From Synechococcus sp. PL34863bin_39 (GTDB lineage Bacteria; Cyanobacteriota; Cyanobacteriia; PCC-6307; Cyanobiaceae), in the NCBI GenBank assembly GCA_011523155.1, contig WTHL01000323.1, forward strand, positions 1 through 5,086: DNA of 5,086 nt. Direction: 5' to 3'. Within the stretch, counting starts at the first letter, position 1. Every line of letters starts with the position of its first letter. Positions 1 through 4,579 of the stretch are shown piece after piece. The notes beneath the pieces were generated by a model. That model did no database searches, had not been told where the DNA came from, and was given only the letters and a program-made list of their open reading frames with translations. The position numbers and the translations under genes are program-made.

Positions 1-443
1 CCCTGGGCGCCTCCCGCTCCCATGGAACGACGGGCAAAGAACTGAAGAACGAGGATGAAGATCAGCGGGGGAACGACCCAGCTGAGGATGGTGGTGAAAA
101 TATTGGGCTTCTTGGGAGGCGCCGCTGCAAACTCAACACCTTTGGTCTCCAGCCTCTGGGGGAGATCCATGTCGAAAATGGGCGTAGTAGCCAGCACCGC
201 CGGCGCTCCTTCCTCCGGTGCGCTGAGCTCGTAGCGGATCTGATCCTGGGTGATGAAGGCACGCTTGACGGCCCCATCATTCACCTGATCAATGAACAGT
301 GAATACGGCACACGCGGCACCTGCTGCATGCCCTGGTTGGGAAGGAAGCTGCTGATCAGCAGCAACACGCCGAAGCCGATCAACACCAGGTTGATGATTC
401 CAAACCGCCTGTTCGGCTGATTGTCGTCCTCGCGAATCGGCAT
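1..443 (-). CDS. ftsH: FtsH, membrane AAA+ zinc metalloprotease (N-terminal part, cut by the window edge)
   Basis: Membrane-anchored, ATP-dependent protease that extracts and degrades damaged or unassembled membrane proteins; in cyanobacteria FtsH complexes repair photosystem II and tune stress responses. About 147 residues are visible. A short charged N-terminus (MPIREDDNQPNRR) is followed by a first membrane segment at about 14-33, then the periplasmic or lumenal FtsH extracellular domain at about 45-110, with the typical PRVPYSLFIDQV opening and a TTPIFDMDLPQRLE stretch. A second membrane segment lies at about 116-137, followed by FFARRSMGAGGAQ, which leads into the AAA module. Walker A/B and HEXXH lie outside the window, so catalytic integrity cannot be judged. 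The ATG is well supported: an in-frame TGA lies two codons upstream (450-452) and GAGGTG (446-451) sits just ahead, with rather short spacing. It is divergent from the potassium channel gene. Which of the several cyanobacterial FtsH paralogues this is cannot be decided from this part. Confidence 0.95.
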   Translation of the reverse strand, partial: MPIREDDNQPNRRFGIINLVLIGFGVLLLISSFLPNQGMQQVPRVPYSLFIDQVNDGAVKRAFITQDQIRYELSAPEEGAPAVLATTPIFDMDLPQRLETKGVEFAAAPPKKPNIFTTILSWVVPPLIFILVLQFFARRSMGAGGAQ

Positions 444-512
444 GACACCTCATCCGAATTGGAGATCCAAGTTAGAGCGGGTGTTTCCCACTCGGTCGGC
501 GGCACGGGGGGG

Positions 513-527
513 AGAACCGAACGTTCT
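513..527. promoter_or_regulatory. Inverted repeat AGAAC-N5-GTTCT, possible operator
   Basis: Perfect 5-base arms around a 5-base centre, in the middle of the divergent promoter region. A second perfect palindrome, GAACGTTC (519-526), is nested in it. The arms resemble in style the GAAC/GTTC half-sites of LexA-type boxes, but the spacing and sequence do not match either the Gram-positive or the cyanobacterial LexA consensus as I know them. No regulator is assigned. Short dyads also arise by chance in GC-rich DNA. Confidence 0.25.
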
Positions 528-544
528 GCGGAGGCCTCGCCCAC

Positions 545-560
545 GCCGGCAATTGTTGGC
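545..560. promoter_or_regulatory. Imperfect 16-base palindrome centred on CAATTG
   Basis: GCCGGCAATTGTTGGC pairs at six of eight positions with its own reverse complement; the other two positions are G/T. It lies between the 513-527 dyad and the hairpin at 563-579, upstream of the channel gene. It could be a protein-binding site. The signal is weak and rests only on symmetry and position. Confidence 0.2.
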
Positions 561-562
561 AT

Positions 563-579
563 CCTCAACGGGGTTGAGG
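563..579 (+). promoter_or_regulatory. Potential hairpin covering the ribosome binding site of the potassium channel gene
   Basis: CCTCAAC (563-569) and GTTGAGG (573-579) are perfect complements separated by GGG. In mRNA this gives a 7-base-pair stem, or 8 with a U-G pair at 562/580. The right arm contains most of the channel gene's Shine-Dalgarno sequence GAGGGG (576-581). If the mRNA begins upstream of 563, the fold would hide the ribosome binding site and lower or condition translation. It could equally be a DNA operator. The structure is seen in the sequence; the role is inferred. Confidence 0.4.
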
Positions 580-581
580 GG
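576..581 (+). promoter_or_regulatory. Ribosome binding site deciding the channel start
   Basis: GAGGGG lies 7 bases before the ATG at 589. It supports this start over the far upstream in-frame ATG at 421, which would place the first 56 codons partly inside ftsH on the other strand and give an arginine- and proline-rich leader with no membrane character. Confidence 0.6.
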
Positions 582-588
582 ATCAGAC

Positions 589-1335
589 ATGGGGTTGCTT
601 CAACGCAGGCTGAATGCCACGTCCAGGGAAGGGGTGTACGAACTGCTCCTGGCGCTGTGCCTGCTGGTGCTGATCAGCTTCGCGTTTCCCTCTCTGTCAT
701 GGGCCGGGGCCATCGGGTACGCCCTGATCGCCCTGCTGCTGACCCAGCTGATGGTGGTGAAACTGAGCCGGCGAACCTGGCGCGACAGGCTCTATCAGCT
801 GCTGGGGGTGGTGGCCCTGATCTCCCAGCTGATCTGGGTGATCACGCCGGTGAAATGGACCAGCACCGGCATGCCATTGATCCTGAGCTGGAGTGTGTTG
901 GTGGGATGGAGCGTGGTGAGACTCGTGGAGGGTCTCGCCCGGGAACAACGCGTCAACCGCTCGATGTTGATGGGCGCAGCAGCGGGGTATCTGCTGCTTG
1001 GCCTGACCGCGGGGTTGGTGATGAGCGCTGTGGAGACGATTCAACCGAACAGCTTCGAGCCCCTGAATCTGTCTGTGCACGCCCTGGACGGGGGCAACAC
1101 CAGCGTGCTGGAAACGGCACCGGTGTTTGCACGCATCAATTATTTCGCCTTCGTCTGTCTGACGACTGTGGGATTTGGGGACATCACCCCGGCACTGCCG
1201 CTGTCACGCATGCTGTCGGTGGCCACAGCGATCGCGGGGCCTCTCTATCTCGCCGTGGTGATGGGCGTGCTGATCAGCCGATACACAGGAGATGTGGAGC
1301 AGCGGGACTCCGAACGCAGCCAGGACAGAGGCTGA
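589..1335 (+). CDS. Potassium channel family protein (six membrane segments, TVGFGD filter)
   Basis: A 248-residue integral membrane protein predicted to conduct K+ across the membrane as a tetramer. Hydrophobic segments lie at about 17-35, 40-58, 68-87, 95-115, 126-147 (S5-like) and 206-231 (S6-like). A re-entrant pore helix at about 182-191 leads into the selectivity filter TTVGFGDIT at 192-200, a Phe variant of the usual TVGYGD. The fourth segment (about 95-115) carries only one or two basic residues, not a regular Arg/Lys ladder, so it is unlikely to be a voltage sensor. The C-terminus is a tail of about 17 residues (YTGDVEQRDSERSQDRG) with no RCK or cyclic-nucleotide domain, so gating is unknown. 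The ion-channel-2 pore family assignment is strong; K+ selectivity is inferred from the filter. It diverges from ftsH and converges on the second flotillin with no gap. An ATG at 421 would give 304 residues but is disfavoured by the good ribosome binding site at 576-581. Confidence 0.88.
   Translation: MGLLQRRLNATSREGVYELLLALCLLVLISFAFPSLSWAGAIGYALIALLLTQLMVVKLSRRTWRDRLYQLLGVVALISQLIWVITPVKWTSTGMPLILSWSVLVGWSVVRLVEGLAREQRVNRSMLMGAAAGYLLLGLTAGLVMSAVETIQPNSFEPLNLSVHALDGGNTSVLETAPVFARINYFAFVCLTTVGFGDITPALPLSRMLSVATAIAGPLYLAVVMGVLISRYTGDVEQRDSERSQDRG
1228..1235. repeat. Single HIP1 octamer GCGATCGC
   Basis: One exact copy of the cyanobacterial highly iterated palindrome lies inside the channel gene. 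HIP1 is very common in many freshwater cyanobacteria and scarce in marine picocyanobacteria. One copy in 5 kb is above random expectation but far below HIP1-rich genomes, so it is weak evidence about the host. Confidence 0.4.
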
Positions 1336-1338
1336 TCA
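1333..1338. other. Palindrome TGATCA shared by two convergent stop codons
   Basis: Bases 1333-1335 (TGA) end the plus-strand channel gene, and bases 1336-1338 read on the minus strand (TGA) end the second flotillin. The two coding regions abut with no intergenic base. No T-rich terminator hairpin is visible nearby on either strand, so each transcript must continue into the opposite gene before it ends. Confidence 0.9.
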
Positions 1339-2610
1339 GGCCCCATCCGGCCCCGGAGGCGGCATCTCGGGCAGTGATGAGCGCGAGACACTGGCGTCCA
1401 TGCGATCTGTCTGCGTCTGCAGCTTCAGGCCTGTGCTCTCCTGAAGCTGCCGCAGCAATGTGGCAAGCGACAGATTCATCTGCCCCTGCCGTTCACCGAT
1501 CAGGGCCACCTCCTCCACCTCGATGGGTTGCACGGTCTGGCTGAGCATCGTGAGCAGCGGCTCCAGTTTCTGAAGCAGAAACAGGCGTTTGGCATCAGGG
1601 CCCGATCGCTTCAGTGACGTGACCAGATCCTGCAGACCTTCGGCCTGGGAACGGCCCTGTTCCACGATCAGTGCAGCGGAGCCTTTCGCCGTGGCCATCA
1701 TCGTCTGACACTCGGATTCAGCGGGCGCGATCACATCCGCTTCCAGTTGCTGCATCACCTGCTTGATGCGTTCCTCCTGCACGGGCAGTTCCGCTTCAGC
1801 ACGGGCCAGCTCGGCGCCCACTTCGGCCTCCACCTCCGCCACCAGGGCATCGCGTCGGGTGAGTGCGTCCTTGATTCGTTTCTGGGCATTGGCAGTCGCC
1901 ACGGCGAGATCCTTATCGAGCCGGCGCAACGCCGTGATCCTTTCGTTTTCGGCCTGTTTCACCGCGGATTGGGAGGCAGCCTCGGCTTCAGCAATCCGTG
2001 AATCACGTTTGAGCTCCACCAGCTGCTTGCGACCGATGGAGTCGAGATAGCGCACATCGTCGGAGATGTTCTGGATCTGCAGCGTGTCCAAGACAAGCCC
2101 GAGCTTCTGGAGATCGTCCTCGGCTTCCTCCAACAGTGTGCGGGCGAAGGTCACCTTGTCTTCATTGAGCTGCTCAGGCGTGAGGCTGGCCATCACGCCA
2201 CGAAGGTTGCCTTCCAGGGTTTCCTTCGCGATGTGGCGAATCTCATCCTGGGTTTTGCCGATCAACCGCTCGATCGCGTTGTGAATTCCCGGCTCATCAC
2301 CGGAGATCTTGATGTTGGCGACACCCGCAACGTTGAGGGGGATTCCCCCTTTGGAGTAGGCGTTCTCAACCCGGAGCTCGATGATCATGTTGCTGAGGTC
2401 GAGTCGCATCACCTCCTCGAGCACGGGGATCCGCAGGGCACTGCCGCCCCGCACCGTGCGATACCCGACAGTGCGGCCATCACCGGTGCTGCGGCTGAGG
2501 CCGGCAAAGATCAGCACCTCACTGGGCTGACAGATGTAATACAACTGCCTGAGGAGAAGCACGAAAGCCCAGACGCCTGCGGCGCCGGTGAGTCCAGCGG
2601 CGAGAAACAT
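1336..2610 (-). CDS. Flotillin-family SPFH protein, second of a tandem pair
   Basis: A 424-residue membrane-anchored scaffold protein of the SPFH/flotillin family, expected to oligomerise on the cytoplasmic face and organise membrane domains. An N-terminal hydrophobic hairpin or anchor lies at about 3-21, followed by YYICQPSEVLIFAG, which opens the SPFH domain (about 22-200). Conserved blocks shared with the upstream paralogue are NAYSKGGIPLN (83-93), NAIERLIG (111-118), AKETLEGNLR (128-137), LTPEQLNED (143-151) and DTLQIQNISDDV (175-186). A long Ala/Glu/Lys/Arg-rich coiled-coil region follows at about 200-325, then a flotillin-like C-terminal part (KRLFLLQKLEPLL at about 341-353) and a proline-rich tail. 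The family's usual length is about 420-520 residues, so it looks complete. Its ATG overlaps the TGA of the first flotillin (TGATG), with GGAG at 2618-2621 ahead, so translational coupling is expected. The direct biochemical role in cyanobacteria is not known to me. Confidence 0.9.
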   Translation of the reverse strand: MFLAAGLTGAAGVWAFVLLLRQLYYICQPSEVLIFAGLSRSTGDGRTVGYRTVRGGSALRIPVLEEVMRLDLSNMIIELRVENAYSKGGIPLNVAGVANIKISGDEPGIHNAIERLIGKTQDEIRHIAKETLEGNLRGVMASLTPEQLNEDKVTFARTLLEEAEDDLQKLGLVLDTLQIQNISDDVRYLDSIGRKQLVELKRDSRIAEAEAASQSAVKQAENERITALRRLDKDLAVATANAQKRIKDALTRRDALVAEVEAEVGAELARAEAELPVQEERIKQVMQQLEADVIAPAESECQTMMATAKGSAALIVEQGRSQAEGLQDLVTSLKRSGPDAKRLFLLQKLEPLLTMLSQTVQPIEVEEVALIGERQGQMNLSLATLLRQLQESTGLKLQTQTDRMDASVSRSSLPEMPPPGPDGA

Positions 2611-2612
2611 CA
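2608..2612 (-). other. TGATG stop/start overlap between the two flotillin genes
   Basis: Read on the minus strand, the TGA of the first flotillin (2612-2610) shares its A with the ATG of the second (2610-2608). GGAG at 2618-2621 lies 7 bases upstream of the ATG, inside the end of the first gene. This arrangement is typical of translational coupling and suggests that the two proteins are made in a fixed ratio. Confidence 0.9.
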
Positions 2613-3941
2613 GCTCACTCCGGTTGATGAAAGGGTGGCGAGGAGATCGACACCGAGGATGTCCTTGACCTGGTCAAAGAACTGACGCACCACCTTGTGG
2701 TTCACCGCCACAAGGCTGGCCAGGCTGGAGGCGTCATCCCCATCCAGTGCCGTGACACGCTTCAGCCGCAACTGGGACGGCAATCGCGTCGCCTGCTGGA
2801 GCACCATCTCGATCTGCTGGAGCAGAAACACCAGTTCAGCGGTGCTGCCCGCGTCTTCCCAGACCTGCGTCAGCAGATCATTCACGAGAGCACTGGCCTT
2901 CACATCCTCCGCGGTGGCAGCGGCCTGTCCACGTGCCTTGAGCTCCTGGGCTTTCTGCTCGGCCTGAGAGGGCAGCACCGCTTCAGCCCTGAGGCGAAGG
3001 CGCTCAAGCTCAGCACGCACTTTCTGAAGCTGCTGCTCCGCCCGGGCACGGGCCTCCAGTTCGGCAGCCCCGGTGCGTTCCTCCTCAGAGCGTGCCTGCT
3101 TCTCCATCTGCGCCACCTTGGTGCGCACCTCGTTGTCCTTCGCGAGCACAACGGTTTCAGCCTCCGTGCGGACCACTTCGGCCACCTCGGCCATCTCGGC
3201 TTCGATCCGCTCCGCCTGACCGATCGCTTCGGCTTCAGCGATCTCCGCATCGCGCACGATCTGCGCCACCCGACGACGACTGATCGAGTTCAGATAGTCA
3301 ACGTCGTCGGAGACACTCTGAATCTTGAGCGTGTCGAGCTGAAGGCCAAGACGGCGAAGGTCTTCACCCACCTCATCGGCAATCTGTTCAGCAAAACGCA
3401 GCCGGTCTTCATTCACCTGCTCCGGCGTGAGCTGAGCGAGCACACTGCGCAGGTTGCCCTCCAGATTCTCCTTGGCAACCTGCACGATCTCCGAGGTGTC
3501 ACGCCCCAGGAAACGCTCGATCGCGTTGTTGCGGACTGCAGGATCCGTGCTCACCTTGACGTTGGCAATCGCCTGAATGTTCAGAGGCGTGCCGCCTTTG
3601 GAATAGGCATTGTTCACCTCCACAAGCACCGGAAGCAGGGTCACGTCCATCCGCCGCGCGGTTTCCAGAATCGGCTTGACAAAGGTGCAGCCTCCATTGG
3701 CAACAACCCGGTAACCCTTGACACCCTGATCGCCCTGATTCGATTTCGATCCAGTCACCACGAGCATCTCGTGCGGGCGACAGATCCGAATCATCCAACG
3801 GCTGATCAGAGTGAGGCCCACGATGACAACGAAGACCGTGGAGGCCACCGACACCACAGCACCCGCTGGATTGCTGTTGGACTGACGCAAGGCCAGAAGC
3901 GGCAACGGCTCCGTGACCGAGGTGCGCTGCATGCGGTGCAA
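2610..3941 (-). CDS. Flotillin-family SPFH protein, first of a tandem pair (probable TTG start)
   Basis: A membrane scaffold of the SPFH/flotillin family, 443 residues from the TTG (440 from the nearby ATG at 3932). A short polar N-terminus precedes one membrane segment at about 28-48, then IRICRPHEMLVVTG opens the SPFH domain (about 51-225). Signature blocks are NAYSKGGTPLN (111-121), NAIERFLG (139-146), AKENLEGNLR (156-165), LTPEQVNED (171-179) and DTLKIQSVSDDV (203-214). A Glu/Ala/Arg-rich coiled coil covers about 225-345, with AEIAEAEA-type repeats as in bacterial flotillins. The C-terminus (ILGVDLLATLSS) resembles the end of FloT-type proteins. The TTG was chosen because GGGGAGGAG sits 8 bases ahead of it, whereas the ATG is 17 bases away. 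The open frame extends further upstream, but that part overlaps the NfeD-like gene in another frame and has no family resemblance. Operon: nfeD-like gene upstream (31-base gap), second flotillin downstream (1-base overlap). Confidence 0.9.
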   Translation of the reverse strand: MHRMQRTSVTEPLPLLALRQSNSNPAGAVVSVASTVFVVIVGLTLISRWMIRICRPHEMLVVTGSKSNQGDQGVKGYRVVANGGCTFVKPILETARRMDVTLLPVLVEVNNAYSKGGTPLNIQAIANVKVSTDPAVRNNAIERFLGRDTSEIVQVAKENLEGNLRSVLAQLTPEQVNEDRLRFAEQIADEVGEDLRRLGLQLDTLKIQSVSDDVDYLNSISRRRVAQIVRDAEIAEAEAIGQAERIEAEMAEVAEVVRTEAETVVLAKDNEVRTKVAQMEKQARSEEERTGAAELEARARAEQQLQKVRAELERLRLRAEAVLPSQAEQKAQELKARGQAAATAEDVKASALVNDLLTQVWEDAGSTAELVFLLQQIEMVLQQATRLPSQLRLKRVTALDGDDASSLASLVAVNHKVVRQFFDQVKDILGVDLLATLSSTGVS

Positions 3942-3949
3942 TGCGGATG

Positions 3950-3958
3950 CTCCTCCCC
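3950..3958 (-). promoter_or_regulatory. Strong ribosome binding site deciding the start of the first flotillin
   Basis: Read on the minus strand this is GGGGAGGAG, the best Shine-Dalgarno match in the window. It lies in the short gap after the nfeD-like stop codon. Spacing is 8 bases to the TTG at 3941 and 17 to the ATG at 3932, so TTG is the likelier start. Confidence 0.7.
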
Positions 3959-3972
3959 TAGCAACGGCGACT

Positions 3973-4503
3973 TCAGCGCGCCATATCCAAGGGTTCGACG
4001 ACGAGCGTGGTGCCCTCGATGCGCAGGATGACGGCCCTCTGGCCCCGGGCCAGGGGTGTGGAGGCGCTGCGGGCAGGTCGTCGCAAGAGACTCCCGCGCA
4101 CGGACACTTCCACGAACCCTCGCTCGTCCGCCGACAACGGCAACGTGACGAGAACCTCTCGGCCGAGAAGATCATCCACGTGCACCATCGTGTTGGCATC
4201 CCTGCGGGCGAGAAAGCGCAGGGTCGCGGCGGCGGTCCAGCCGAGACCAATCCCCATCAACACTGCCAGGGGGAATGTGAAGGGCGATTGATTCAAGCCC
4301 TGAAACAACTGCAGCAGCAGACCGCAAAGGCCGAAACCCGCCAGGGCGAACGACCAGAACGAGGTGCTGAACAACACAGCCGCATTGCCCCCTTCCGCAA
4401 TGCCGGACGAACCATCTCCCCCAAGACTGCCGTCCTCACCCGCCAGGGAGAGGCTGATCAACACACCACCCGCGATCAGGCAGAAGAGATAGGTCCAGGT
4501 CAT
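3973..4503 (-). CDS. NfeD/YuaF-like membrane protein with C-terminal OB-fold, flotillin partner
   Basis: A 176-residue protein, close in size to the short NfeD type represented by Bacillus YuaF and without the ClpP-like protease domain of long NfeD proteins. A first membrane segment lies at about 3-21. A Gly/Ser/Glu/Asp-rich loop (22-40) follows, then membrane segments at about 46-68 and 75-97. A soluble beta-rich region from about 106 to 173 begins VHVDDLLGREVLVTLPL and ends RAVILRIEGTTLVVEPL, as expected for an NfeD OB-fold. Short NfeD proteins are commonly encoded next to flotillins and are thought to work with them at the membrane. That is exactly the position here, directly upstream of two flotillin genes on the same strand. 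The start ATG has only a weak ribosome binding site (GGA about 10 bases ahead). The fold assignment rests on topology, size and context; no catalytic motif is expected. Confidence 0.8.
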   Translation of the reverse strand: MTWTYLFCLIAGGVLISLSLAGEDGSLGGDGSSGIAEGGNAAVLFSTSFWSFALAGFGLCGLLLQLFQGLNQSPFTFPLAVLMGIGLGWTAAATLRFLARRDANTMVHVDDLLGREVLVTLPLSADERGFVEVSVRGSLLRRPARSASTPLARGQRAVILRIEGTTLVVEPLDMAR

Positions 4504-4526
4504 CGCCGACGTCCGGCAGAGATCCC

Positions 4527-4555
4527 ATCATCGGATCGAAGCACCGATCGACCAA
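4527..4555 (-). promoter_or_regulatory. Weak candidate promoter for the nfeD-flotillin operon
   Basis: Read on the minus strand, TTGGTC (4555-4550) and GATGAT (4532-4527) are separated by exactly 17 bases and match the -35/-10 consensus at three and four of six positions. Transcription would start near 4520, leaving a leader of about 16 bases before the nfeD-like ATG. The spacer holds a 5-base dyad (GATCG/CGATC). The alternative is that the operon is read through from ribD. Confidence 0.22.
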
Positions 4556-4579
4556 CCCTGCACTGGCCTATTCATGGGG

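Larger units (their letters stand above)
444..588. promoter_or_regulatory. Divergent intergenic region between ftsH and the potassium channel gene
   Basis: This 145-base stretch separates two diverging start codons and must hold the promoter or promoters of both genes unless they lie inside the neighbours. I see no convincing -35/-10 pair on either strand. It does hold three short dyads in a row (513-527, 545-560 and 563-579) and the 8-base palindrome GAGGCCTC at 531-538. Open frames cross it on both strands. They have the look of GC-rich read-through and no family resemblance, so I treat it as non-coding. Confidence 0.6.

Noticed and set aside
421..588. Upstream extension of the channel gene to an ATG at 421
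   Set aside because: It would overlap the ftsH coding start on the other strand and add an Arg/Pro-rich leader. The ATG at 589 has a well-spaced ribosome binding site.
1346..1357. Short dyad TCCGG-CC-CCGGA near the convergent gene ends, considered as a terminator
   Set aside because: The stem is five base pairs with a two-base loop, no T-run follows, and it lies in the proline-rich coding tail of the second flotillin.
459..1544. A 361-codon plus-strand open frame overlapping the channel gene in another frame
   Set aside because: The product is Gly/Arg/Asp/Pro-rich low-complexity with no membrane or domain character. The channel frame has the K+ filter and membrane segments. The overlap continues into the opposite strand of the second flotillin.
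2697..4031. A 444-codon open frame on the plus strand, antisense to almost all of the first flotillin
   Set aside because: The flotillin has strong family blocks, while this frame gives a His/Leu/Arg-rich product with no recognisable domain. Ala/Glu/Arg/Leu codons of a GC-rich coiled coil rarely create stops on the opposite strand, which explains its length.
3942..4250. Upstream extension of the first flotillin frame, giving 546 residues
   Set aside because: It overlaps the NfeD-like gene in another frame. The extra residues are Pro/Arg/Ser/Cys-rich and unlike any flotillin, and a strong ribosome binding site marks the start near 3941.
4504..4579. Possible small gene or structured RNA between ribD and the nfeD-like gene
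   Set aside because: Only a 5-base dyad and no convincing start, frame or conserved structure can be seen in 76 bases. It is better explained as a leader or weak promoter.
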